A stretch of 64,000 nucleotides of DNA, from NCBI RefSeq assembly GCF_009765215.1, contig NZ_VLNV01000001.1, positions 1,054,001 through 1,118,000 of the forward strand, given 5' to 3'. The position numbers were made by a program, and so were the translations under genes. Under the pieces are notes generated by a model. It worked only from the letters and a program-made list of their open reading frames with translations. It did not search any database and was not told where the DNA came from. The DNA is from Lysobacter prati (GTDB lineage Bacteria > Pseudomonadota > Gammaproteobacteria > Xanthomonadales > Xanthomonadaceae). Shown here one piece after another: positions 9,477 through 18,550 of this stretch; position 1 is the stretch's first letter; every line of letters begins with the position of its first letter.

Positions 9477-12405
9477 TCAGAAGCTCCGGCGCCAGTTGAG
9501 CTGCGCGCTGCTCCAGCGATCGGCACCGGCTTCGCGACTGTCCAGATCCATGCTGAACCGGTTTCGGCCAAAGACAGCGTTCAGGCCTAGCCCCACCACC
9601 GAGGCGTGATCGAGGAATGCGCCGTCGACAATCGGCGCCCAGCCATCAACTCCGGTGAAGCGCGCCTGCACCTGCAGGTCACTGCTCGACAGCAGTTGCT
9701 GCCACTCCACCTTGCCCTGCACCGACCAGCGCGCGCCCATCGCGTTCCAGGCACTGGCAGCGCGCAGACCGGCCAGGGCCTGCGTCGCCGTCATCGACGC
9801 GGCCTCGCTGGTCAGGCCAAATCCGCCGGCGCCCTGCTCGCTGAATCCATCGCGGTCGAGCTGCATCGCGCTGGTGCCGACGAACGGGGTGAACGTCGCC
9901 CTGCCCCAGTTGAAATGGCCACCTGCCTGCAGGCTGATGGCGCTGTAGCGATGGTTGTAGTCGGACGACAGGCCGTAGGCATCGGCGCCCAGCTGTACTT
10001 CGCGATGGATCCAACGCTGCATGTGGCCGACCGCGACGCTGCCGAGCAAGTAGCCGTTGCTACCCAACCGCCAGTTGCCATAGGCCAGGCCATCGAACTG
10101 GCGGTTGCGCTCACGGTCGCGCACCGAAGCGCCACGCACGTCGCCGTCGAGCGACGACATCGACAGGCCAAAGGTATGGCCAGCAATGCGCGCGTCGTTG
10201 CCGACGATCCAACCGCTGGAGGACGCGTCGAAGGACGCCCAGCCGTGGCGACTGGATAGATCGTCCGACCATTCGCCGGCCATTGCGCCTCGCTGAAGCG
10301 CATCGATACGCTGTTCGAGCGAATCGCGGGAGCTCTCGATCGAGGCCAGGGCGAACATGGCATCGGCATTATGAATCTCGCCCGACAGGCTCGTCAGGTT
10401 GCGCTGAAGCTCGCTGGGATCGGTGACTGCCTGCAGCTTCGATGCTGCCGTCCGCACGTCGCCCAGGGCGCGACCGTCGTCGATCTCGTCGAAGGCCTTG
10501 TCCAGCCGGCCTGCGCTGGCGATGGCCGTCGGCTCGAAGGCATTGGCGGTTGCCACGCCCATCGCCGAGGTGCGGGTCACGTCCAGCCAGACCGACGTCG
10601 CGTCCTGGGCCATCGTGGCACTGAGCAGGAGCGACGGATTCAGCGAGAGGTTGGCAAACGCGCCACTAACGCCGCCGTCTGCCGTCAGCACGAGGTTGTG
10701 CAGTTGTGCGACATAACCACTGCGGGCCTCCCTGATGGTCAGCGCACCGTCCAGCGTGGCCTTGCCCTGGAGGTGGAGGGGCTTGTCACCGAGGACGTGT
10801 TCGAAGGTGCCGGTGCTGGCCTGTGTGTAGTCACCCTTGAACGGAGCTTCGGCGTAGCGGGTGTCGTAACTGAAAAGACCGCGGTTGATGACGTCGCCCG
10901 TCACCACCAGAGGCGGAAGCTCCTGCGGGTACGGAACCAGCGTTGCGCTGCCGTCGACAGCGATGTCGAGGTCACCGGAGAACGTGCCGCCGGAAATCGT
11001 GGCATTGGCGTGGTCCGCGACAAACACCGACGAGGCGAGGGAATGGGTCACGTTCAGGACCATCCGACCGCCCACCCGCGTATCGCTAGGTCGAATCGCC
11101 CTGCAAGTAGAGAATTGCAACGCGCCCGTCGCCGGGTCCCTCCGCGATCAGTCCGCCATTGCCGGTGATGCCGTTGTTGAAGGCCACGCGATCGCTGGCG
11201 CGCAGGTCAATCGCGAAATCGCCCCACGCGAACGTCGACGGCCCATTGACGGCCTTGTCCACATTCAACAGCCCCCAGCCGAAAGTGGTATCCACGCCCG
11301 GAGCGCCAAGGTCGGTGGCCGCCCCCAGCAGCAGCTGTTGCACCTGCTCGCTGGAGATCTGCGGGAACTGCTGCATGACCAGCGCCGCGGCTCCCGAGAC
11401 TTGCGCTGCCGCATAACCGGAACCGCCGTCTGCGACGAGTTCGCCGGTTGTCCGGTCTGGCACCATGACGTCGTTCGGCGCCACCATGCAGAACTGCGCG
11501 GAGCTGCCACAGGCCCACCCACGCAGTTTTGACGGATCGGTCGACGACACGCCGGTGACGTTGATCCAGTTCCGCTTCAGTGCTGGATCGGTGCCCGGCA
11601 TGGTCGGCAGGCGAGAGACATGGTTCTGGTCGCCCAGCGCCATCACCATCAGCGCATTGGTGGCGGGATCATCGCGCAGCACCAGCTCCGAGTACGCGTC
11701 ACCGACCAGCCCGTAGCCTTCCACGTTCGACCAGCGCAGGTCGCCTGAGACGTTGTAGATCCTGGCCTTGCCTTTTGCCCAGGCGAGGGCCGGCCACGGG
11801 AACGTCGTGGCGGTCAATTCACGAGGGCCATTGACCGGTTGGTCATCGAGCAGACGCCAATCGATCAGGTCCGCCTCCGGCGCGATGCCGCCGGGAAAGG
11901 CACCGGACTTGCTGCCCGCACCGATGGAGGCGTGGCGCGTACCCTCGCCCACCTTGTCGTAGACCGTCCAGTCATTGGTCCTGGGGTCGTTGTCGGCGCG
12001 GTGGTCGAGGACGCGTCCCTTCAGTGCCGGTGTGTTGGCGTCCAGACCAGTGTCGAGGAAGGCGATGGCAACGCCTTTGCCGGTCAGGCCGCGCTGTTGC
12101 GCCTGCTCCGCGCCGGTGATGCGCAGATGCCAGAACGCCGATGGATCCACCGGCGGCGGGATCGGTGGGTCGACCGGAGGATTGACCGGCGGACTGACTG
12201 GAGGATTCGGATCAACCGGCGGATTGGTGGGCGGATCGACCGGTGGCGTGACCGGTGGATTGGGGCTTGACGGTCCCACTGGCGGTGGGTCGCTGCGAAC
12301 GTTGCCGCCACCACCACCGCCACCACAGGCAGTGGCCCCCATAACGCACAAGCCCAGCATCACACTGCGGGCCAAAAGCCCGCGCGCGAGTTCCTTACGA
12401 CGCAT
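9477..12405 (-). pseudogene. Autotransporter subtilase copy 1: frameshifted, catalytic residues lost
   Basis: The frame starting at 12405 encodes a lipoprotein-type leader, a Pro-rich linker and a subtilase-like domain, and stops at 11086. A second frame from about 11085 to 9477 encodes the rest of the passenger and a C-terminal beta-barrel ending WRRSF. Removing the base at 11086 changes ACC TAG CGA into ACC TAC GAT and joins the two frames into 975 residues, like the neighbouring copies. The active site is also gone. D118 remains, but the His position is E154 (GEGTRH). The Ser position is G330 (SGYAAAQVSG). The oxyanion AGN motif reads LGD. So even a corrected protein would not be a protease by known chemistry. 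The conserved Cys pair (WACGSSAQFC) is kept. The single-base change could be a real mutation or a sequencing error. Confidence 0.85.
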
Positions 12406-12482
12406 GTTTTCCCCTTCCTGCGGCCGCGCCCCCGCTCCCCAGCGGCATCCGGCACGGCCTTGCTCTACTCAGATTGAAGCAT
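12406..12482 (-). promoter_or_regulatory. Upstream region shared by autotransporter copies 1-3 (copy 1)
   Basis: Read on the minus strand, GCTGGGGAGCGGGG (12430-12443) lies 25 bases before the start codon and an AAGGGGAA ribosome-binding site is next to it. The same 14-mer precedes copies 2 and 3 at nearly the same distance. It may be an operator or a conserved 5' leader. Copy 1 has diverged further upstream. Confidence 0.5.
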
Positions 12483-12536
12483 CAATCCCCTGGGGGTTCT
12501 TTGCGTTGTCTGTCGTGAGCACCATCGAGGCGTAAG

Positions 12537-15512
12537 TCACCACCCCATCGACCACTTCGCCTGCGCACCGGTCCAGGCCTCGCCATCGCTGTAGCGGCTG
12601 TCCACATCGAAGCTGATGCGACTGCTGCGACCAACGTCGGCACCGAGACTCAATCCAAGCAGGCCGACGTCCTGGTCCAGGCCGTAACCCACGATCGGCG
12701 CCCACGCATCCAACCCGGTGAAGCGGGCCTGGACGTCCTGGCCGGACTGCGACAGCAGGTGCTGCCATTCGGCGCGAGCCTGCAGGTCCCAGCGGATCGA
12801 TGGCCCGCGCCAGGCACGCGCCATACGGGCACCGAGCAACGCCTGCGATGCGGTCATCGAAGTCGCCGCGCTGGTCAGGCCGAAGCCGGACGCGCCCTGC
12901 TCACTGAATGCATCGCGATCGAGCTGAAGCACCTGCGCGCCGACGTACGGAGTCACGGTGGTCGCGCCGAAAACGTAGCGGCGGCCACCCTGCAACGACA
13001 CGTTGCCGTAGCGGTGCGCGTAGTCGCTCGATACCCGGTACTCATCACCACCGAGCACGACTTCGCGTTGCAGCCAGCGCTGCATGTGGCCGAACGCGGC
13101 ACTGCCGAGCAGGTAGCCCTCGCCCACATTCCACGATGCGTAGAGCTGGCCCTCGACCTGGCGATTGCGTTCGCGGTCGTAACGCTGCGCGTGCCAGGCA
13201 TTGCCGTTGGTTTCGGCCAGTGCGGCACCGAAGGTCATGCCGTTGCCGTGGCGCTGGTCCAGGCCCAGCATCCAACCGGTGGCATCGACGTCGAACGAGG
13301 ACCAGCCGCGCTTGCCACCGGTCTGCTGCGACCAGGCACCGGTCAGCGCCTGGTTGCCTTGCAGGTCGTCCAGGCGCGATTCCAGGGCGTGGCGGCTGCC
13401 CTCGATGGCCATCGTCGCGAATGCACTGTCGGCGTCGTGCAGCTCGCCCGAGAGGCTCGACAGCTCGCGCTCGTATTCCTGGGCACTGGCCACTTGCTGG
13501 ATTGCCGCGGCACCTGCCAGTACATCCGCATGCGGTTTCACGTTGTTGCCAAGGTCGCGGTCGATCGCGTCGAACGCACCTTCCACGCGCTCGGCGCTGC
13601 CCAGGGCTGCGGTAGTCAGGCCAAGGCTACTGGCGACCACCGTCATCTCGGCGCGCACCACATCAAGCCAGACCGTATTGGCGTCATAGCCCAGCTGCGC
13701 GTTCAAGGTCATCGACGAGGGCCACGACACGCCCGAGAACACCCCGGTGACACCCCCATCGGCAACCAGGATTTCAGTCCGGTAGTGCGCGGTATAGCCA
13801 TCGGCGATGCCCAAGACGCTCAGGGTGCCGCCAATGCTCGCCGTCCCCGCGAAATGCAGCGGCTTGGTGCCCAGCGCCATCCAGAGATCGCCTGTTGATT
13901 CCTGGGTGAAGTTGCCGCGAAAGGTTGCATCCTGGTACTGCCCTACGCTCAGGAAACCGGCATTGCGGATATCGCCATCGAATGTCAGCTGCACGTTCTG
14001 GTGGTTGCCAAAGAAGAGCTGGCCACCTTGCTTGATGTCGATGTCGCCGCCGAGCTTTCCCCATATCGCGCCAAGCGCGGCGTGGTTCTGCACCTCCACG
14101 GATGAAGCGAGGTCGCCGTAAAGGACCAGGCTCGCGGAATTGCGCACCACCGTCTTGCCGGTATAGGTGTTGTCGCCCCACAGCGCCAGGCTGCCGTACA
14201 CGCCGCCACCGTCGACGACCAGACCGCCGTCGCCACTGATGTCATTGCCCCATACGGAGTTCTGGGCACCATCGAGGGTGACGCGCACGTCGCCCCAGTC
14301 GAATCGGGCCGGACCCTGCACGGCCTTTTCGGCATTCAACAGGCCCCAGCCGTACACGTCGTCGACGCCCGCCGCACCGAGGTCGGTCGCGGTGCCAAGC
14401 AAGGTTTGCCTGACCAGGTTGTTGTCGAAGTACGGGAACGCGGACCAGACCATCGCCGCAACGCCCGATGCCTGCGCAGCGGCGTAATCCGTGCCGTGAA
14501 CGACCTGGTAGGTATGCGAAGTCGCCGTGTCGTTGGCACCGCTGACGATCACGTCCCCTGGCGCCACCAGGCAGCTGTTCCTGGCGACGCCGCAATGATT
14601 GGAGTACGCGGCGATCGTCTGCGGTTCCAGACCGTCGACAGCGCCTACCACCAGCCAACCGTTGCTTAGGTCGTCAGGGTCATTGGGCGTGTCGAACGGC
14701 AGCCGGGCCAGCAGCGATGGCTGGTCGGCACCCGAGTTGCCGGATTCGACGACGACCAGCGCACCATGCCGGGCAGGATCGGCCGCGTTGGCGAAAGCAA
14801 CGTACCCGGTGGTGCTGGGATCCCAGCCAAGCGCATCGCTGGAGACATTGAGGATGGTTCGCGGTGCATAGCCCAGTGAGGCATGCAGGAACGCCATGGC
14901 GTCGGCCGTGAATTGCTTGCTGCCTGGTGCCGCCGCCACATCGTCGAGCATGCGCAAGGAGTGCAGGGTCAGGTTGCCCTGGGCGACACCGCCGGGGAAC
15001 CGGTCCACCCAGGTGCCGGCAGCGATCTGCGCCACGGCCGTGCCATGTCCGTTCTTGTCGGCCACGGTGGTGTCTTTGGTCGTGGCGTCGATGAAGGTGG
15101 ACGTGCTGGAAACGTCGTCATCCAGCGCGGGATGGGCGAAGTTGACGCCTGAATCCAGGAAGGCCAGCGTCACGCCATCGCCGCGGTATCCGCTCGTGCT
15201 CGCGCGGTCAGCGTGGATCCAGTAGAGGTGCGCATCGGCAGCCGGCTGCGGTGGCGGAACCACCGGCGGGTCTACCGGTGGCGTGACCGGTGGAGTGACC
15301 GGCGGCGTCACCGGCGGATCTACCGGCGGCGTCACGGGAGGAGTCACAGGAGGCGTGACGGGCGGATTCGGCGCGGCCGGACCTACCGGCGGCGGGTCGC
15401 TGCGGACATTCCCGCCGCCACCGCCTCCACCACAGCCGACCAGTCCAATGACGCACAAACCCAGCATCACGCCACGGGCCAGTGGCCCGCGAGTCAGTTC
15501 CTTCCGGCGCAT
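12537..15512 (-). CDS. Autotransporter subtilase copy 2, predicted pseudoprotease (Ser to Asp)
   Basis: This is an intact frame of 991 residues. It begins with a lipoprotein-type leader, with lipobox LVGC at about residue 27 followed by seven Gly. A Pro-rich linker with PPVTPPVD repeats comes next, then the S8 domain from about residue 105 to 420. A beta-rich passenger and a C-terminal autotransporter barrel of roughly 280 residues, ending in WSMGW, complete it. Catalytic D120 (FLDSG) and H156 (GHGTAVAQ) are present, but the nucleophile is replaced by D342 (GTDYAAAQASG). Copies 3 and 4 keep GTS at this place. The protein should be exported, lipidated and displayed on or released from the cell surface, but hydrolysis is not expected. 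A binding, decoy or chaperone role is inference. The barrel cysteine content and other folds look normal. Confidence 0.9.
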   Translation of the reverse strand: MRRKELTRGPLARGVMLGLCVIGLVGCGGGGGGGNVRSDPPPVGPAAPNPPVTPPVTPPVTPPVDPPVTPPVTPPVTPPVDPPVVPPPQPAADAHLYWIHADRASTSGYRGDGVTLAFLDSGVNFAHPALDDDVSSTSTFIDATTKDTTVADKNGHGTAVAQIAAGTWVDRFPGGVAQGNLTLHSLRMLDDVAAAPGSKQFTADAMAFLHASLGYAPRTILNVSSDALGWDPSTTGYVAFANAADPARHGALVVVESGNSGADQPSLLARLPFDTPNDPDDLSNGWLVVGAVDGLEPQTIAAYSNHCGVARNSCLVAPGDVIVSGANDTATSHTYQVVHGTDYAAAQASGVAAMVWSAFPYFDNNLVRQTLLGTATDLGAAGVDDVYGWGLLNAEKAVQGPARFDWGDVRVTLDGAQNSVWGNDISGDGGLVVDGGGVYGSLALWGDNTYTGKTVVRNSASLVLYGDLASSVEVQNHAALGAIWGKLGGDIDIKQGGQLFFGNHQNVQLTFDGDIRNAGFLSVGQYQDATFRGNFTQESTGDLWMALGTKPLHFAGTASIGGTLSVLGIADGYTAHYRTEILVADGGVTGVFSGVSWPSSMTLNAQLGYDANTVWLDVVRAEMTVVASSLGLTTAALGSAERVEGAFDAIDRDLGNNVKPHADVLAGAAAIQQVASAQEYERELSSLSGELHDADSAFATMAIEGSRHALESRLDDLQGNQALTGAWSQQTGGKRGWSSFDVDATGWMLGLDQRHGNGMTFGAALAETNGNAWHAQRYDRERNRQVEGQLYASWNVGEGYLLGSAAFGHMQRWLQREVVLGGDEYRVSSDYAHRYGNVSLQGGRRYVFGATTVTPYVGAQVLQLDRDAFSEQGASGFGLTSAATSMTASQALLGARMARAWRGPSIRWDLQARAEWQHLLSQSGQDVQARFTGLDAWAPIVGYGLDQDVGLLGLSLGADVGRSSRISFDVDSRYSDGEAWTGAQAKWSMGW
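15255..15372 (-). repeat. Tandem 12-15-base repeats encoding the Pro-rich linker of copy 2
   Basis: About nine imperfect units reading GTSACSGGHGG on the plus strand translate, on the minus strand, to alternating PPVTPPVTPPVD. Copy 1 has a similar but scrambled tract at about 12150-12260. Such repeats can change in number by slippage without changing frame, which would vary the length of the linker between the lipid anchor and the protease domain. Confidence 0.7.
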
Positions 15513-15590
15513 GTAACTCCCCTTGGACAGCCATCCCCGCTCCCCAGCAGGCCTGATGCGCCGTCGTGTCCTGCCTATTCAATCATGGCG
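15513..15590 (-). promoter_or_regulatory. Upstream region shared by autotransporter copies 1-3 (copy 2)
   Basis: The conserved 14-mer GCTGGGGAGCGGGG lies at 15535-15548, 23 bases before the start, followed by ribosome-binding site AAGGGGAG. Further upstream, the ACACGACGG and ATTGAAT blocks match copy 3 closely. The similarity outside the coding region points to duplication of whole transcription units. Confidence 0.5.
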
Positions 15591-15625
15591 GGTGCGGCGC
15601 AACCTTGCCTTCTGTGGCATTTCCC

Positions 15626-18433
15626 TCAGAACCCCACCGACCACGTCGCCATGGCTCGCGTCCAGGCCTGGTCCTGCATGTGCTGGGCGTCGATGTCCAG
15701 GGACAGGCGACCAGCGCGACGCCACTGCGTACCGAGGCTCAAGCCGACCACGCCGACATCGCGATCGAGAGCTTCGCCGGCGATCGGCGTCCATACGTCA
15801 AGCGCGGTGAAGCGAGCATTGATGTCGCCGCCCGTTTGCGACAGCAGTCGCTGCCATTCGGCGCGTCCCTGCAGGCTCCACAGCGATGCCCCGACGGACC
15901 AGTCATAGGCGAAGCGCGCACCGAACAAGGCCTGGCTCAGCGTCATCGTCGATGCTCCGGTGCTCAGGCCGAAACCTGCGGCACCGGCCTCGCTGAAACC
16001 GTCGCGGTCGAGCTGCAACGACTGCACGCCGGCATAGGGCGTGATGCGGCCCCTGCCGACGGCGACCGGCAATCCGGCCTGGAGCCCGACCGTTGCATAA
16101 CGATGGGCATAGTCGGCGTCGACGCGGAACGCGTCGGCGCCCAGCAGGATGTCGCGTTGCGTCCAGCGCTGCATGCGGCCCAGCGCGAGGCTGCCCAGGA
16201 GGTAGCCGCGGCCGAGGTCATAGGCACCGTACAGCTGCGCCTCCGCCTGGCGATTGCGCTCGCGATCCGCGCGCAGGTCGTGGTGGGCGTAGCCCTCGGT
16301 CTCCGACAGCGCCATGCCGACGGTCAGGCGATCACCGACACGGTGGTCCTGGCCCAGCATCCATCCATCGGCATCGATGTCGAAGTTCGACATCGCACGC
16401 TGCGCCTTCATCTGGCCCGTCCATGCGCCGGCCACCGGCGCGGACTGCAACGCATCCACGCGCGATTCCAGCGCGCGGCGGTTTCCTTCGATGGCCATCA
16501 GCGCGAAGGAGGTGTCTGCGCTGTGCAGTTCGCCGGAGAGACTCGACAACGATCGCGCCGCAGCAGACGCCGTCTGCGTGCGCTGGAAAGCAGCCGCCGC
16601 ACCGAGGAGATCGTCGCCGGGCACTGCGTCGCCCTGGTCGATCTGCCGGAATGCCTCTTCCATCCGCTGCGCCGAACTCAATGATGCGGTCGTCACCGTG
16701 CCCAGGCTGGACGCCGTCGCGGTGATGTCCAGGCGCTGGATGTTCAACCAGACATTGCTTGCGTCGTAGCTCAGCGAGCCGGTGAGGAAAACCCCCGGCG
16801 CAGTGGTCAGGGCGTCGAAGGTCCCTGTCACCCCGCCGCTGGCCTCGAGCACACGCTCCTGCGACTGGGTCACGTACCCGGGCTTGACGCCCAGCACGTG
16901 AAGGTCGCCGCCTTCGAGCCGCGCCTGGCCCATCACCCACAATCCCGTTCCCAGTTCAACGGCCAACTGCGAACCGGGGTGCTGGGTGTAGTTGCCCCTG
17001 ATGCTGAGACGCCCCTTGCTGTCGACGACGAAGCGACCGCTGTTGTCGACGGAGTGATCAACCCATCCACTTCCCGCAAGCGTGCCCCCGGCGCCGACGA
17101 TTACTTCCGAATTGACCAGGAGGCCATCGACACGCAGCGTGCCGCCGTTGACGCGGGTGGCGCCCGCGTAGGCGTTGTACCGACCCATGCCAAGAATCAG
17201 CTCGCCAGTGCCTTCCTTGATGAGTCCACCGGCTCCGGAGATCGAGTTGCTCCAGGTCGAGGTGATGGTGTCGAAGCGTGCGGTGACATCGCCCCAGTCG
17301 AACTTCGCCGGCCCCCTGACCGCCGCTCCCACGTCGAGCGCGCCGTAGCCGAAGACAGGATCCACACCGGCCGCTCCCAGGTCGAGCGCGGTGCCCAGCA
17401 ACGTCTGCCGGACCAGGTCGTTGTTGAAGTAAGGGAACTTCTGCCATACCAGCGCGGCCGCGCCTGAAACCTGCGGTGCCGAGAACGAAGTGCCCCTGAC
17501 CACCCAGTAGCTCGGACTCGACGCCGCATCGTTCTCGCCGGTCACCACGACATCGCCCGGCGCCGCCAGGCAATAGTTCATGGCAATGCCGCAGGCGTTG
17601 GAATAGCTCGCCAACTGCGAGGGATTGTTGCTGTCGAGTGCGGCGGCGGCGATCCAGCCCCGCTCGAGGATCGACGCGCCGGCCCCCTGGCTGGGCAGCG
17701 AAGCGTTGTCGGATGGCTGCGGCCTGGACTCGTTGCCCGTGGAGAACACCACCAGGCCGCCCCAGTCCACGACGAACGGCTTGTACGCATTGACGAAACT
17801 GGTGGTGACGTTGTCGCCAGTCCAGTAGAGGCCACCCCAGGAGTTGTTCATGATCTTCGCGCCGGCGTTGATCAGGTCCTGGTGCAGGAAGTCGAAACCG
17901 TCGGCGTCGGTGACCTCATTGCCCTGTCCCGAGCCGTCGTCTGTCGGCGGCTTGTCGGAAATGATGCGCAACGAGACGAAGGTCGCGTCCGGCGCAATGC
18001 CTCCCGGCCAGTTCCCGAAGGCCTTGCCGCCTGCGATCTGCGCCACCCAGGTACCGTGCCCGACCTTGTCATCCACGCTCAGGTCGTTCTTGCCGGGATC
18101 GAGGTAGACCAGGTTGCGACTGACGCGGCCAGCGAGCGCGGGATGATCGCGGCGGATACCGCTGTCGATCACGCCGATGGTCACGCCGCGGCCGGTGATG
18201 CCCTCGCTGTGCGCACTTCGCGCGTTGGTCAGGGAGAGATGCGCATCGATGGCGGGCTGCGGCTTGGGCGGAGTCGGAGGCGGCGGCACCGGCGGAGGTG
18301 CTGCCGGCGTCGGCGGAGGGTCGCTGCGAACGTTGCCGCCGCCCCCGCCACCACAGCCCACCACTCCGATCACGCACAGACCCAGCATCACTGCGTGGGC
18401 CAGAGGCGCACGTGCCATTTCCTTACGACGCAT
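15626..18433 (-). CDS. Autotransporter subtilase copy 3, catalytically intact
   Basis: This 935-residue protein has the full architecture. The lipoprotein-type leader has Cys27 after VVG and six Gly. A Pro-rich linker spans about residues 39-61, and the S8 peptidase domain runs to about 400. The passenger contains beta-helix-like repeats (GAGGTLAGSG). The autotransporter barrel ends in WSVGF with the usual aromatic last residue. The triad is D90 (VIDSG), H126 (GHGTWVAQ) and S316 (GTSFSAPQVSG), and the oxyanion Asn lies in STGNES. This resembles lipidated surface subtilases such as SphB1 or NalP. Those mature other secreted proteins or themselves, but the substrate here is unknown. It is the only copy in the array that is both active by motif and free of frameshifts. 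Confidence 0.93.
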   Translation of the reverse strand: MRRKEMARAPLAHAVMLGLCVIGVVGCGGGGGGNVRSDPPPTPAAPPPVPPPPTPPKPQPAIDAHLSLTNARSAHSEGITGRGVTIGVIDSGIRRDHPALAGRVSRNLVYLDPGKNDLSVDDKVGHGTWVAQIAGGKAFGNWPGGIAPDATFVSLRIISDKPPTDDGSGQGNEVTDADGFDFLHQDLINAGAKIMNNSWGGLYWTGDNVTTSFVNAYKPFVVDWGGLVVFSTGNESRPQPSDNASLPSQGAGASILERGWIAAAALDSNNPSQLASYSNACGIAMNYCLAAPGDVVVTGENDAASSPSYWVVRGTSFSAPQVSGAAALVWQKFPYFNNDLVRQTLLGTALDLGAAGVDPVFGYGALDVGAAVRGPAKFDWGDVTARFDTITSTWSNSISGAGGLIKEGTGELILGMGRYNAYAGATRVNGGTLRVDGLLVNSEVIVGAGGTLAGSGWVDHSVDNSGRFVVDSKGRLSIRGNYTQHPGSQLAVELGTGLWVMGQARLEGGDLHVLGVKPGYVTQSQERVLEASGGVTGTFDALTTAPGVFLTGSLSYDASNVWLNIQRLDITATASSLGTVTTASLSSAQRMEEAFRQIDQGDAVPGDDLLGAAAAFQRTQTASAAARSLSSLSGELHSADTSFALMAIEGNRRALESRVDALQSAPVAGAWTGQMKAQRAMSNFDIDADGWMLGQDHRVGDRLTVGMALSETEGYAHHDLRADRERNRQAEAQLYGAYDLGRGYLLGSLALGRMQRWTQRDILLGADAFRVDADYAHRYATVGLQAGLPVAVGRGRITPYAGVQSLQLDRDGFSEAGAAGFGLSTGASTMTLSQALFGARFAYDWSVGASLWSLQGRAEWQRLLSQTGGDINARFTALDVWTPIAGEALDRDVGVVGLSLGTQWRRAGRLSLDIDAQHMQDQAWTRAMATWSVGF

Positions 18434-18510
18434 GTTGTTTCCCCTCGACGGCCTCCCCGCTCCCCAGCAGGCCAGTGCACCGTCGTGTTCCTCATTGAAT
18501 CATGAGCTTG
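18434..18510 (-). promoter_or_regulatory. Upstream region shared by autotransporter copies 1-3 (copy 3)
   Basis: GCTGGGGAGCGGGG at 18455-18468 lies 22 bases before the start, with GAGGGGAAA as ribosome-binding site. The upstream blocks ATGATTCAAT and ACACGACGG are shared with copy 2. Copy 4 lacks all of these. Confidence 0.5.
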
Positions 18511-18550
18511 CCGCCAGCGCACCGGGACTTTGTAGCAGTTCCGGGAGCGC

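Noticed and set aside
15255-15372. CRISPR-like repeats
   Set aside because: Units are 12-15 bases, imperfect, without spacers, and lie inside a coding linker.
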